Assembly (NCBI GenBank): GCA_009784975.1
Contig: WQXG01000007.1
Coordinates: 1 to 59,375, forward strand
From: Treponema sp.
GTDB lineage: Bacteria; Spirochaetota; Spirochaetia; Treponematales; Breznakiellaceae
Direction of reading: 5' to 3'
DNA: 59,375 bases
Each line of letters starts with the position of its first letter. Within the stretch, counting starts at the first letter, position 1. The notes beneath the pieces are model-generated. The model saw nothing but the letters and a program-made list of their open reading frames with translations, was not told the DNA's origin and did not search any database. Positions 25,399-34,280 of this stretch are shown here, in pieces. A program made the position numbers and the translations under genes.

Positions 25399-25644
25399 CT
25401 ACCGATTATTTCCCACTTCAATCTGCAATTCCTCGGCGAGATACCCGTCGCTTCGGCAGTGCATATCTGAGATCCCGTTAATAATTTCTATATACAAATT
25501 TGATTTATAAAATACGTCAAAAGCATTGCGTAACGGGATTTGGGCAAATTCGGAATATGCTTTAATGACATTTGCGCATTTATTTCCAATTAATGTGCGG
25601 TTTGCAGTCATGGGAGTACCTCGAAGCGGGTGATACAGTATCAT
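25399..25644 (-). CDS. DUF3791-module small protein
   Basis: 81 residues. The core FAQIPLRNAFDVFYKSNLY followed by IINGISDMHCRSDGYLAEEL is the pattern of small proteins encoded beside DUF3791 genes. Its start overlaps the preceding gene by 4 bp (ATGA), showing translational coupling. In many genomes such modules also contain a DUF3990-type toxin; none is present here. The function is unproven; likely part of a toxin-antitoxin or conflict module. Confidence 0.6.
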   Translation of the reverse strand: MILYHPLRGTPMTANRTLIGNKCANVIKAYSEFAQIPLRNAFDVFYKSNLYIEIINGISDMHCRSDGYLAEELQIEVGNNR

Positions 25645-25871
25645 TGCAGAGCACCTTGTTTTTTCATAAGTTCTTTCAATTCACGAACGATATAATCTTT
25701 ACCCTGTGTGTGAAGCGCATCGTAGCAAGGTATGATATAGTTATCCAGAATATCACAGTTTTCTGTGAGTATTTTATAGATTTTATCCCCTGTTGTTCCC
25801 ATTTCGTCCGCCAGTGCTTCTATACAAAATACAGCAAAATGTGATTGTTCCGGGGTTAATGTTGCTAACAT
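25641..25871 (-). CDS. DUF3791 protein
   Basis: 76 residues from ATG 25871 (a TTG two codons upstream is possible). SHFAVFCIEALADEMGTTGD followed by KIYKILTENCDILDNYII and YDALHTQGKDYIVREL matches DUF3791. The first gene of a coupled pair with 25399-25644. The molecular role is unknown; a toxin-antitoxin link is inferred from neighbours in other genomes. Confidence 0.7.
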   Translation of the reverse strand: MLATLTPEQSHFAVFCIEALADEMGTTGDKIYKILTENCDILDNYIIPCYDALHTQGKDYIVRELKELMKKQGALQ

Positions 25872-25909
25872 ATACAAATCATAGTATAAAAAGAGATGGT
25901 TTTCAAGGG

Positions 25910-26197
25910 TTACGAATCCCTCTCCCTAATGGAAACTTGTATTTTATCTCCTGCTTGTTTGCCTATTTTTGCGCGTATATCTTTGCGGATTCCTATTACA
26001 TAACAAATTGTGCCGTCATGGTTTTTTACTCCCATGTTGACAATGCTGCCGTCGTATCTTTCTCCGTCAAAAACTGCATGGACGGCAAGGCGTCCTTTTC
26101 CGAATTCTTTTTTTATGTCAAACGGAACTGCAATATATGCGCTGTCCTGATCTGAGGCTTTTTGGATGATAGCTTCGAAGCTGTATTTTTTTGCCAT
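25910..26197 (-). CDS. DUF1905 protein
   Basis: 95 residues from ATG 26197. YSFEAIIQKASDQDSAYIAV is followed by PFDIKKEFGKGRLAVHAVFD, GERYDGSIVNMG and CYVIGIRKDIRAKIGKQAGD, the DUF1905 beta-barrel (AbrB-like) domain. Longer frames upstream run into the dispersed repeat and are rejected. The function is unknown. It lies 38 bp before the DUF3791 gene on the same strand. Confidence 0.75.
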   Translation of the reverse strand: MAKKYSFEAIIQKASDQDSAYIAVPFDIKKEFGKGRLAVHAVFDGERYDGSIVNMGVKNHDGTICYVIGIRKDIRAKIGKQAGDKIQVSIRERDS

Positions 26198-26221
26198 TTG
26201 TTTATTGTGGCATAAATTGCC

Positions 26222-26345
26222 AGGAAAATCTCGTGCTGGGATGCGGAGCCAGGATAGATTCACACAGAGGCACAAAGGCACGGAGAGGGGAGAGTCTTTT
26301 TAGTAAAATTTTGTGTCTCCGCGAGGGTTCTTTGGAAGGAAAATG
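26222..26345. repeat. GACGC/GGCAC-type dispersed repeat, copy homologous to 21880-21996
   Basis: GGAGCCAGGATAGATTCACA ... GGCACGGAG ... GTCTTTTTAGTAAAATTTTG, then TGTCTCCGCGAGGG and TTTGGAAGGAAAAT. About 110 bp align with the right half of the repeat after the MFS gene. The rest of the 26198-26622 gap contains a 28-codon ORF (26401-26487) without recognisable features and the iterons at 26513-26599. Confidence 0.7.
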
Positions 26346-26512
26346 TAAATAGGATAGTAATACAGAAACCGATAGCTTGTTTCCGCGGCTGCCTAACTCA
26401 ATGAAAAAACAAATTCATACACAAATTAAAACTCAAATTGACCGGTCTACCAGCGATATTCTTAGCGAAATTTTAAGTAAATATTGAAATTTAAAGAAAA
26501 ATCATAGCATTT

Positions 26513-26599
26513 GCATTTTTCCCCCGAAAAATGTCGTTTTGTCTACATTTTTCCCCCGAAAAATGTCGTTTTGTCTGCATTTTTCCCTTGAAAAATGTA
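26513..26599. promoter_or_regulatory. Three 32-bp palindromic iterons before the DUF4143 ATPase
   Basis: Two full 32-bp units (26513-26544, 26545-26576) and a third partial one (26577-26599). Each contains ACATTTTTCCCCCGAAAAATGT (or GCAT...), an almost perfect palindrome of 9-bp arms around a C-run. The array directly abuts the ATPase start and probably binds a dimeric regulator, possibly to autoregulate the ATPase gene. There are no spacer differences typical of CRISPR. Confidence 0.6.
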
Positions 26600-26622
26600 T
26601 GGGTAATTATTATATTTATAGT

Positions 26623-27921
26623 GTGAAAAGAATTGCTTATTATGACCTCTTAAATTGGAAGAACTCGCCGGATCGGAAGCCCTTGTTGTTGCAGGGAGCG
26701 CGGCAGGTTGGTAAAACCTGGCTTATGGAGGAATTCGGTAAAAATGAGTATAAAAATGTAATAACTCTTAATTTTGAAAAACAGCCAAAGTTATCTGCCT
26801 TTTTTAATGAAGATATAGCTCCTGAAAATATAATAAAAAGTATTGAACTGTATTATAATACAAAAATAAATCCTTTAGATACTCTGATAATTTTTGATGA
26901 AGTGCAGGAATCTTTGCGCGCATTGAACTCGCTTAAATATTTTTACGAAGAAGCCGCGCAATACCATATTATCGCGGCAGGCAGTTTTCTTGGTGTTGCC
27001 GTACATGGCGGATTTCCGGTAGGTAAAGTCGATCGTATTACTCTTTATCCTTTTTCTTTTTATGAATTTTTGGAGGGTATTGGCAAAGGGCATTATGTTG
27101 AGGCTATTGAAAATGCTGATTTTAAATTAATCCGTTCTATGTCGGGCGATTATGAAAAATTGTTAAAAACTTATTTTTTTGTAGGCGGTATGCCTAAAGC
27201 AATCGATGCTTATGCTGCGCGTGAAAATTTAAGAGAAGTACGAACAATACAAAACGGCATTTTGGCAGATTACAAAGATGATTTTTCTAAGCATATAACC
27301 CCTGTAAATACGCCGAAAGTTGAAATGATTTGGAATTCTATTCCTCGTCATCTTTCTAAAGAAAAAAAGAAATTTATTTACAAAGAGCTTAAAGAAGGAG
27401 CGCGTGCACAAGCCTATGAAGATGCAATGAATTGGTTGTTTGATACTCGTCTTGTTTACAAAATTACCCGCACAGAAATAAATAAGCTGCCATTGGCCAG
27501 TTTTGCAGATGAAAATATTTTTAAACTCTATATGTTTGATATAGGTCTCTTCGGCGCAAAGTGCGAGCTTGATGTAACTGCTTTGCTGGAACCTAATGAT
27601 AAACTTTTTAATCTTTTTAACGGGGCAATTACTGAGCAATTTGTTATGCAGGAATTAAAAGTATCGGGCTTTACTCCTTATTACTGGGGCAGAGACAAAG
27701 GAGAGGCAGAGGTCGATTTTATTGTGCAATGGCGTAATGATATTGTCCCCATAGAAGTAAAAGCAGGTTTTAATAAAAAATCCAAAAGTCTTGATGTATA
27801 CAGGGATTTAAATAATCCTGCGTATTCAGTCCGTACAACGTTGAATAATTACGGTAAAATCGAAGGTTTGTTTTCTATTCCGCTTTATATGATAGCAAGT
27901 TTAAAAAACATCCTAAATTAA
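26623..27921 (+). CDS. AAA ATPase with DUF4143 domain
   Basis: 432 residues from GTG 26623 (VKRIAYYDLLNWKNS matches the usual N-terminus). ATG 26599 would add eight residues but overlaps the iterons. The N-terminal AAA_14 domain has Walker A QGARQVGKTWLMEEFG and Walker B LIIFDEVQE. A winged-helix middle follows (IPRHLSKEKKKFIYKEL), then the DUF4143 C-terminus with a nuclease-like core (YYWGRDKGEAEVDFIVQ, VPIEVKAG; D...E-x-K as in PD-(D/E)XK folds). The family is abundant in Treponema, Bacteroidetes and archaea, and its biological role is unclear. Convergent with rnfB, 25 bp apart. Confidence 0.88.
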   Translation: MKRIAYYDLLNWKNSPDRKPLLLQGARQVGKTWLMEEFGKNEYKNVITLNFEKQPKLSAFFNEDIAPENIIKSIELYYNTKINPLDTLIIFDEVQESLRALNSLKYFYEEAAQYHIIAAGSFLGVAVHGGFPVGKVDRITLYPFSFYEFLEGIGKGHYVEAIENADFKLIRSMSGDYEKLLKTYFFVGGMPKAIDAYAARENLREVRTIQNGILADYKDDFSKHITPVNTPKVEMIWNSIPRHLSKEKKKFIYKELKEGARAQAYEDAMNWLFDTRLVYKITRTEINKLPLASFADENIFKLYMFDIGLFGAKCELDVTALLEPNDKLFNLFNGAITEQFVMQELKVSGFTPYYWGRDKGEAEVDFIVQWRNDIVPIEVKAGFNKKSKSLDVYRDLNNPAYSVRTTLNNYGKIEGLFSIPLYMIASLKNILN

Positions 27922-27946
27922 ATATTTCTACTTGTTATCGGCTGCG

Positions 27947-28744
27947 CTAATCCATCACCTTGATTGCTCTTGCGGGGCATTTGTCAACGCAGTCGCCGCA
28001 GAGTGTGCATTTTTCGTAATCAATAACAGCAATGTTATCTGCAACTGTAATGGCGCCTTCTTTGCATGCTTTTATGCAGAGAGTGCAGCCGAAGCAGCCG
28101 GCGCGGCAGCTTTCTTTTACCATTCTGGCTTTGTCCCTTGAGTTGCACAATACGCGCACTTTGCTTATGTCCGGCACTATTTCTATTAAATCTTTTGGGC
28201 ACGCCTTAATGCATTTTCCGCATGCTGTGCATTTTTCGCGGATAACTACAGCAATGCTGTCTACCATTTTTATTGCGTTAAAAGGACAGGCGTTTTTGCA
28301 GCTTTCAAGTCCTATGCAGCTGTAAGTACAGGTTTTATTTCCGCCTGTCGCAAGCTGGGAGGCGGAAAGGCAGCTTTTGGGACCGTCGTAAATATAATTA
28401 CGTTTTATATTGTCGTTTGTGCCGTTGCATTTAATAAATGCAATTTTGCGGTTTGTAGGTGTAGCGTCAATTCCCATTTGATTTGCGATTTCGACAGCGA
28501 GAGATGAGCCGCCGGGAGGGCAGCCTCTGTAATCCGCTTCGCCCTGAACAACCCGTTCCGCAAATACCGTGCAGCCGGGATATCCGCATCCGCCGCAGTT
28601 TACGCCGGGTAAAACATTTATTATCCGATCTACAGCAGGGTTGTTTTCTACCGCAAATTTCTTTGCAGAAAAACCCAGTATCGTGCCAAAGACAAGCGCC
28701 AAGCCGCCGACACAGAGGATAGGAAACAGGATACTTTCAAACAT
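27947..28744 (-). CDS. rnfB: Rnf complex subunit RnfB
   Basis: 265 residues from ATG 28744, chosen for the GGAGGG site 4 nt upstream; the overlapping ATGs at 28756-28759 are less likely. An N-terminal membrane anchor (FPILCVGGLALVFG) is followed by the 4Fe-4S domain VNCGGCGYPGC...CPPGG and then four ferredoxin-like Cys clusters (CIGLESCKNACP, CTACGKCIKACP, CFGCTLCIKAC, CTLCGDCVDKCP). Accepts electrons from ferredoxin and passes them to the rest of Rnf. More clusters than E. coli RsxB, as in anaerobic Rnf systems. Last gene of rnfCDGEAB. Confidence 0.93.
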   Translation of the reverse strand: MFESILFPILCVGGLALVFGTILGFSAKKFAVENNPAVDRIINVLPGVNCGGCGYPGCTVFAERVVQGEADYRGCPPGGSSLAVEIANQMGIDATPTNRKIAFIKCNGTNDNIKRNYIYDGPKSCLSASQLATGGNKTCTYSCIGLESCKNACPFNAIKMVDSIAVVIREKCTACGKCIKACPKDLIEIVPDISKVRVLCNSRDKARMVKESCRAGCFGCTLCIKACKEGAITVADNIAVIDYEKCTLCGDCVDKCPARAIKVMD

Positions 28745-28755
28745 AATTCCCTCCA

Positions 28756-29331
28756 TCATACGAGCCCCGTGAATCCCATAAACGCAATGCTCATAAGCCC
28801 TGCGGAAAATAATGCAAGAGGAAACCCTTGAAAAATTTCGGGAACATCGGGATTGTTATCATATTTTTCGCGGATACCGGCAAGCAGAAGCATTGCGAGG
28901 GTAAAACCGGCTCCGGCGCCCAGGCTGTTAACGATTGCTCCCAAAAATGTAAAATCATCTTTTATGTTGATAAGTGTTACGCCGAAGATAGCGCAGTTTG
29001 CCGTAATAAGCGGGAGATAAACGCCAAGCACGGCATAAAGCATTTTAAACATTTTTTTCATAAACACTTCGACAAATTGCACAATTGAGGCAATTATTAA
29101 AATAAAAACAACTGTGCGCAGATACGTAATGTTCAGCGGCAGCAAAACAAATTTATAAAAAAGAAATGTAAAAACTGTTGCAAGCGTCATGACAAACATG
29201 ACGGAAATTCCCATGCCCATGGCGGTTTTTGTTTTCTGAGAAACGCCGAAAAACGGGCACATTCCCAAAAATTGAACAAGGACATAATTGTTTATAAAAA
29301 CAGCGCTTATTAGAATAAAAAAGTATTCCAT
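28756..29331 (-). CDS. rnfA: Rnf complex subunit RnfA
   Basis: 191 residues, all membrane-embedded (about six helices). Typical motifs are NNYVLVQFLGMCPFFGVS, NCAIFGVTLI and LAMLLLAGIREKYD. Inverted-topology partner of RnfE forming the membrane core that binds an iron-sulfur centre. The start overlaps the rnfE stop (TAATG) after a GGAGG site. Confidence 0.95.
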   Translation of the reverse strand: MEYFFILISAVFINNYVLVQFLGMCPFFGVSQKTKTAMGMGISVMFVMTLATVFTFLFYKFVLLPLNITYLRTVVFILIIASIVQFVEVFMKKMFKMLYAVLGVYLPLITANCAIFGVTLINIKDDFTFLGAIVNSLGAGAGFTLAMLLLAGIREKYDNNPDVPEIFQGFPLALFSAGLMSIAFMGFTGLV

Positions 29332-29948
29332 TATCTGCCTCCTTTTTTCGCAAACAATTTTTTGTTTCGTAAATGCTTGCGTACCATGATAATTGCTCCA
29401 AGCGTAAAGAAAGCTCCCGGAGGCATTATCATTATAAGAACATGCGCGCTCTGGTCATGTAAAAGCCTAAAGCCAAAAATTGAACCGCTGCCCAGAAATT
29501 CGCGTATAAAACCGACAACAAAAAGTCCTAAAGTAAAACCCAGTCCCATGCCGAATGCATCTACCATAGAAGGAAATATTTTGTTTTTGGACGCAAAAGA
29601 TTCAATGCGCGCAAAAAGTATGCAGTTAACAACAATAAGCGGAATAAAAATGCCAAGAGAGGCTGTTATATCAGGAGGTGCATAAGCGTCCAGCAAGAGC
29701 TGAAGAATTGTTACAAAACCTGCTACGATAACAACTGCTGCAGCAATGCGAATTTCGCTGGGGATTATTTTTCTTACAAAAGAAATTGCCGCACATGCGC
29801 AAATCATAACGGCTGTTGTAGCAAGACCCATAGTGATGGAGTTTGCCGCAGAAGTTGTAACGGCAAGCAGGGGGCAAAGCGCCAGTACCTGCACGAATAT
29901 CGGGTTTTTATCAATAATGCCGTCTTTTATCAGATTAAAATATTTCAT
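29331..29948 (-). CDS. rnfE: Rnf complex subunit RnfE
   Basis: 205 residues and about six membrane helices. NPIFVQVLALCPLLAVTTSA near the N-terminus and VNCILFARIESFAS are typical for RnfE/NqrD. The start overlaps the end of rnfG by 14 bp and has a GGAGG site inside rnfG. Confidence 0.95.
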   Translation of the reverse strand: MKYFNLIKDGIIDKNPIFVQVLALCPLLAVTTSAANSITMGLATTAVMICACAAISFVRKIIPSEIRIAAAVVIVAGFVTILQLLLDAYAPPDITASLGIFIPLIVVNCILFARIESFASKNKIFPSMVDAFGMGLGFTLGLFVVGFIREFLGSGSIFGFRLLHDQSAHVLIMIMPPGAFFTLGAIIMVRKHLRNKKLFAKKGGR

Positions 29949-30558
29949 CTTCCGCCTCCGCTTCCGTTATAAATTCCTGTTTTGACGGTTTTCTTACAGT
30001 TAAATACCATTCAATTGCTTCGTTAACCGCGCCTGTGATGGCTTTTGTTGTAATTGTAGAACTGGTTATCGCCTGAATATCATGCATACCGGCAGAAGCT
30101 TTTGCTACGCCAAGCGCTACAAGGTCTCTTGCGGTAAATTGCTGATAAAAACTTTCTTCTGTTGCCAATGCTCCCAATCCGGGCGTTTCACTGTGTCTAA
30201 GCACCCTCAAACCATTTATTTTTTCAAAAGGATGAATAGAGATACCTACAACAAGATCGATTTTTCCGCTGTATCCTTCCGGAGAAAGCTGAACAACATA
30301 ACCGTATAATTGAGTAAGATATAAAGCTCTGTGTATGGAAACAATATTGCCGGAGTTTTCTATTCCCCAGTCAGAACGTTCCAGTTTTTCGAATGTGCCT
30401 CCCGGCAGAAGCATAACTTCCATCATTGCTTTTTCCTGCGTTCTGCGAGCCTGTCTTTCGATGGGTTCAAGGGTAAGATTGTAAACAATACTTAAAGCAG
30501 CAACTGTTATAACAGCGGTAATTAAAAGGGTGGCGGCAGGTTTTATTATATATTTCAT
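29935..30558 (-). CDS. rnfG: Rnf complex subunit RnfG
   Basis: 207 residues from ATG 30558 (overlap ATGA with the rnfD stop; upstream in-frame ATG 30570 lies inside rnfD). One N-terminal membrane helix (AATLLITAVITVAALSIVY) is followed by a periplasmic-side flavin domain with SSTITTKAI, equivalent to the S-x-A/T-x-T motif whose second Thr carries covalent FMN. HSETPGLGALA is another signature of the RnfG/NqrC fold. Confidence 0.93.
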   Translation of the reverse strand: MKYIIKPAATLLITAVITVAALSIVYNLTLEPIERQARRTQEKAMMEVMLLPGGTFEKLERSDWGIENSGNIVSIHRALYLTQLYGYVVQLSPEGYSGKIDLVVGISIHPFEKINGLRVLRHSETPGLGALATEESFYQQFTARDLVALGVAKASAGMHDIQAITSSTITTKAITGAVNEAIEWYLTVRKPSKQEFITEAEAEDEIF

Positions 30559-31517
30559 TTTCCGCTCCATTTTCCGTATACGCGCGGTCTTACATATTTA
30601 TCGATTAACGGTACAAAAAGATTCATAATGATGATGGCATAACTGACCCCTTCCGGGTAGCCGCCGAAAAATCTGATAAATACCGAAAGCAAACCGCAGC
30701 CGATACCCATAATTATTTTGCCGTTAGGTGTAATGGGGCTTGTGGCATAATCGGTTGCCATAAAAATTGCTCCCATTAAAAGTCCGCCGTTTAAAACTTC
30801 AAAGAGGATATTCCCGGAGAAAAATCCCGTTCTTCCGAAAATAAACGCAAAGAGGGCGAAACTTCCGATATAGAAAACAGGTATTCTCCAGCTTATTATT
30901 CTTCTGGCAAGAAGATAAATGCCTCCGATTATCAGGGCAACAGCGCTTGTTTCGCCGATGCATCCGCCGACTTTTCCAAAAAGGAGAGCCAGATAATCAG
31001 AAAGTTCGGGAGCCCATGCCGGATTTTCCTTTATCATTGCAAGGTAGGTTGCGCCGCTTACAGCATCGGGAGCAAATGTCCATCTTGTCATGTGTACGGG
31101 AAACGATGCCAAAAGCAGCGCTCTTGCGGCAAGAGCCGGATTTATAAAGTTGGAACCAAGACCGCCGAATAATTGTTTTACAACGATGATCGCGAAAGCG
31201 CTGCCGACAACAGGTATCCAGAACGGAACATCGGGAGGCAGATTAAAAGCAAGTAAAACTCCCGTAATTGCGGCGCTGTAATCGTTTACCGTTACGGGTT
31301 TATGCATAATTTTTTGGAACAGGAATTCTGCCGCAAGCGCCGATATAACCGCAATTGCAGTTGTATAAAATGCCTGAATGCCGTAATGATACAAAGCCAT
31401 GCAGAATGCAGGAGCCAGAGCAATCAATACATCACGCATTCTTTTTTCGATTGTGTCTGTGCCGTAAATATGAGGCGGAGATGAAACTGTCATTATTTGA
31501 TTTATTACTATTTTCAT
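30555..31517 (-). CDS. rnfD: Rnf complex subunit RnfD
   Basis: 320 residues with about nine membrane helices. Motifs: NDYSAAITGVLLAFNLPP, FINPALAARALLLASFP, and VSGATYLAM, in which Thr is the predicted covalent FMN site. The C-terminal FFGGYPEGVSYAIIIMNLFV is also conserved. Forms the ion-translocating core with RnfA/E. Overlaps rnfC and rnfG by 4 bp each. Confidence 0.95.
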   Translation of the reverse strand: MKIVINQIMTVSSPPHIYGTDTIEKRMRDVLIALAPAFCMALYHYGIQAFYTTAIAVISALAAEFLFQKIMHKPVTVNDYSAAITGVLLAFNLPPDVPFWIPVVGSAFAIIVVKQLFGGLGSNFINPALAARALLLASFPVHMTRWTFAPDAVSGATYLAMIKENPAWAPELSDYLALLFGKVGGCIGETSAVALIIGGIYLLARRIISWRIPVFYIGSFALFAFIFGRTGFFSGNILFEVLNGGLLMGAIFMATDYATSPITPNGKIIMGIGCGLLSVFIRFFGGYPEGVSYAIIIMNLFVPLIDKYVRPRVYGKWSGK

Positions 31518-32872
31518 TTTTTTGCCCCCGTTTTAAGTTTGGCAAGTTCGACTCTTCTGATTGTGCGGATTGCCTGTGACAAACGCCTTTTTGCAGGGCA
31601 AATGTAAGAGCAGCTTCCGCATTCGATGCAGTCAAGACCGTTGTGCCTTACAAACGCTTCCCCGTCTTCCTTTAAAATATCCGCATTTAATTCTGTCGGT
31701 ATCAATCCGGAAGGGCAGCGGTCGACGCATTTTCCGCAGCGTATACAATTTCTTTCCGGCGGGATATGCGCTTCCTCTTCTGTAAAAAAAAGCACTCCTC
31801 CGGTGGTTTTTACAATGGGAACATCCGTATCAAAAATTGCGGTTCCCATCATCGGTCCGCCCACTACAACTTTTGCGGGGTTAGATTTATAACCGCCTGC
31901 CATCTCTACAAGGTCGCTTAATAAAGTGCCGATGCGCGCTTTATAATTGCCGGGGTTTCTGATAGCGCCGCCTGTTATCGTTACAACTTTACGCATAAGG
32001 GGACGTCCGCGTATTATCGCGCGGTGTATTGCGATAATTGTATCAACGTTGCTTACGATGCAGCCGACATCAATCGGCAAACCGCCGGAAGGAACTTCCC
32101 TTCCTGTAATTGCGTCGATAAGCTGTTTTTCGCATCCTTGAGGATACTTGGTTTTAACAACCGCGACTTTAATGTCAGGAATACTTGCGCAGAATTCCTT
32201 TAGATGCTCAATTGCTTCCGGTTTATTGTCTTCGATAGCGATGATTCCGCGCGCTGCCGGCAATACTTTTAAAATGATTTTTAAACCTGTAACAATACGA
32301 TCGGATTCTTCGATCATTATTCTGTTGTCTGTTGTAAGATATGGTTCACATTCACATCCATTGATAATTATCGTATCTATTTTTTTATCCGGCGGCGGAG
32401 AAAGTTTAACATGAGTGGGAAAACCTGCGCCCCCAAGCCCGACGATTCCCGCTTCGCGGATTATATGAATTATTTCTTCTTTGGAAAGATTATCGTAACC
32501 GCTGCGAGGTTTTATACTTTCGTGTTCTTCGAATTTGCCGTCGTTTTCGATAATTATCGAATTTACGATTGTGCCTGAAATTGTTAAATGCGGACGTATA
32601 TCCTTAACTGTTCCCGATACGCTGGAATGTATCGGCGCGCTGATAAGAGCGTCGCAATCTCCTATTTTTTCGCCAATCAATACTCTTTGCCCTTTTTCGA
32701 CAAGCGGTTTGTTGGGGGTTCCCATGTGCATCAAAAGAGGAAAAATAATTTCGCTGCCGGACGGAGGCAGCAAAGTGTTGATAGGAACATCTTCTGTAAA
32801 TTGTTTTTGTTCATTCGGGTAAATTCCCCGTTTAAATGTAAAAACTATTGTCTTTTTTTTCTTTTTATCCAT
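31514..32872 (-). CDS. rnfC: Rnf complex subunit RnfC
   Basis: 452 residues. An N-terminal lipoyl-like barrel (LPPSGSEIIFPLLMHMG, PIHSSVSGTV) precedes the FMN/NADH-binding domain (AGIVGLGGAGFPTHVKL, TIIINGCECEPYLTTD) and a SLBB region. The C-terminus carries two 4Fe-4S clusters (CIRCGKCVDRCP and CIECGSCSYICP). It is the NAD(H)-binding subunit. First gene of rnfCDGEAB, the order seen in anaerobes; all junctions overlap, so the genes form one tightly coupled operon. The complex couples reduced-ferredoxin oxidation by NAD+ to Na+ or H+ pumping; which ion cannot be told here. Confidence 0.95.
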   Translation of the reverse strand: MDKKKKKTIVFTFKRGIYPNEQKQFTEDVPINTLLPPSGSEIIFPLLMHMGTPNKPLVEKGQRVLIGEKIGDCDALISAPIHSSVSGTVKDIRPHLTISGTIVNSIIIENDGKFEEHESIKPRSGYDNLSKEEIIHIIREAGIVGLGGAGFPTHVKLSPPPDKKIDTIIINGCECEPYLTTDNRIMIEESDRIVTGLKIILKVLPAARGIIAIEDNKPEAIEHLKEFCASIPDIKVAVVKTKYPQGCEKQLIDAITGREVPSGGLPIDVGCIVSNVDTIIAIHRAIIRGRPLMRKVVTITGGAIRNPGNYKARIGTLLSDLVEMAGGYKSNPAKVVVGGPMMGTAIFDTDVPIVKTTGGVLFFTEEEAHIPPERNCIRCGKCVDRCPSGLIPTELNADILKEDGEAFVRHNGLDCIECGSCSYICPAKRRLSQAIRTIRRVELAKLKTGAKK

Positions 32873-32965
32873 TTATAAAAACCTCAATTTTTACGGTTAA
32901 TAAATTAAGTTTACCATTAAGAAGTAATAGTGTATAGTGAAGAAAAATCATTATGGGAGCAGAAA

Positions 32966-34156
32966 ATGCAGAATTTTGAATATTGCAATAAAACTAAAAT
33001 AATTTTTGGAAAAGAGACGGAAAACCTCGCCGGAAGCGAAACCGTTAAGGTTCTCGCAGGGGACCGGTATGCTAAAAGGATTTTACTTCATCATTCCGGC
33101 GGTTCTGCTGCCCGTTCTGGACTTATTGACAGGGTAAAAGAAAGTTTTAAAAAGGCCGGGGTAGAGTGGGTTGAATTAACAGGCGTTCAGCCAAACCCGC
33201 GTCTTTCGCTGGTTTTAGAGGGCATAGAAATCGTTAAAAAGGAAAAACTTGAACTTATCTTTGCTGTGGGCGGCGGGTCGGCTATAGATTCCGCAAAAGC
33301 CATCGCTGTAGGAGCTGTAAATGACGGTGATATCTGGGATTTTTTTGAAAAAAAGAGATCGGCAGATAGAGCCCTGCCCATCGGCACTATTTTGACGATT
33401 CCTGCGGCAGGAAGCGAATCAAGCACAAGTTGTGTTATTACAAAAGAAGAAGGTCCGTGGAAAAGGGGAATGAACTTTCAATGCAATCGCCCTGCTTTTT
33501 CGATATTGAATCCACAGTTAACATATTCTTTGCCCCCGTACCAGACTGCCTGCGGAATAGTGGATATGATGGCTCACATTATGGAACGCTATTTTACAAA
33601 AGTGCCGAATGTCGAACTGACTGATGAACTTTGCGAAGGCGCGTTAAGAACGATTATCCGTAATGCCCGCAAAATTTTTAACGGCGCGTTTGATAACTAC
33701 GACGCAAGGGCAGAAATTATGTGGACGGGCGCATTGGCGCATAATGGATTTTTGGATACAGGCAGGCTGGGCGACTGGGCAAGCCATGCTCTCGATCATG
33801 AACTATCCGCTGTTTTTGACATAGCTCACGGCGCAGGGCTGGCTATTCTTTTTCCGTCCTGGTTACGCTATGTTTACAGGGAGGACATGTCTCGTGTTGC
33901 GCGTTTTGCCGCGAAAGTGTGGGGTGTAGACGGCGCTTTTTATGATTACGAACAGGCTGCTCTGGAAGGAATATCGCGTATGGAAAACTTTTTCCGTTCT
34001 ATAGGTATGCCGGTTTCTTTTGCAGATGCAAATCTTGATACGTCACGGATACCGGAGTTGGCAAAACGCGCATTCAGCCTGAGACCTGTAATCGGCAACT
34101 TCCGCAAACTTGTTGAAAAAGACGCCCTTGCAATCTACGAGATGGCAGCGAAATAG
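32966..34156 (+). CDS. Iron-containing alcohol dehydrogenase (YqhD/BdhA type)
   Basis: 396 residues from ATG 32966, chosen for the GGGAG site and the typical start MQNFEYCNKTKIIFGK; an upstream GTG frame is rejected. The nucleotide-binding motif AVGGGSAIDSAKAIA is followed by metal ligands in VDMMAHIMERYF and LDHELSAVFDIAHGAGLAIL (Asp and three His of the family). Closest by pattern to NADP-dependent butanol/aldehyde reductases. It would reduce aldehydes to alcohols during fermentation. Divergent from rnfC, with about 90 bp between; together they concern reductant disposal. Confidence 0.88.
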   Translation: MQNFEYCNKTKIIFGKETENLAGSETVKVLAGDRYAKRILLHHSGGSAARSGLIDRVKESFKKAGVEWVELTGVQPNPRLSLVLEGIEIVKKEKLELIFAVGGGSAIDSAKAIAVGAVNDGDIWDFFEKKRSADRALPIGTILTIPAAGSESSTSCVITKEEGPWKRGMNFQCNRPAFSILNPQLTYSLPPYQTACGIVDMMAHIMERYFTKVPNVELTDELCEGALRTIIRNARKIFNGAFDNYDARAEIMWTGALAHNGFLDTGRLGDWASHALDHELSAVFDIAHGAGLAILFPSWLRYVYREDMSRVARFAAKVWGVDGAFYDYEQAALEGISRMENFFRSIGMPVSFADANLDTSRIPELAKRAFSLRPVIGNFRKLVEKDALAIYEMAAK

Positions 34157-34180
34157 TTAAGCCAGGCAGCAGGCACCCTG

Positions 34181-34220
34181 GCAGCCTTGCAGCCTTGCAG
34201 CCTTGCAGCCTTGCAGCCTT
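34181..34220. repeat. 8-bp tandem repeat (GCAGCCTT)x5
   Basis: Five perfect units, between the dehydrogenase stop and the tRNA gene, preceded by partial units (GGCAGCAGGCACCCTG). Non-coding. Perfect copies imply active replication slippage. Confidence 0.9.
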
Positions 34221-34280
34221 GCCGGAAACACGCTTTTTATCTATTGCCATCTTTTCCCAAAAACGCTAAAATAATTAAAA

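Noticed and set aside
26513..26599. Regular 32-bp direct repeats as a CRISPR array
   Set aside because: Units abut with no unique spacers and no cas genes are near; the internal palindromes fit operators.
34181..34220. Tandem GCAGCCTT as CRISPR or regulatory iterons
   Set aside because: An 8-bp perfect microsatellite without spacers; simple slippage explains it.
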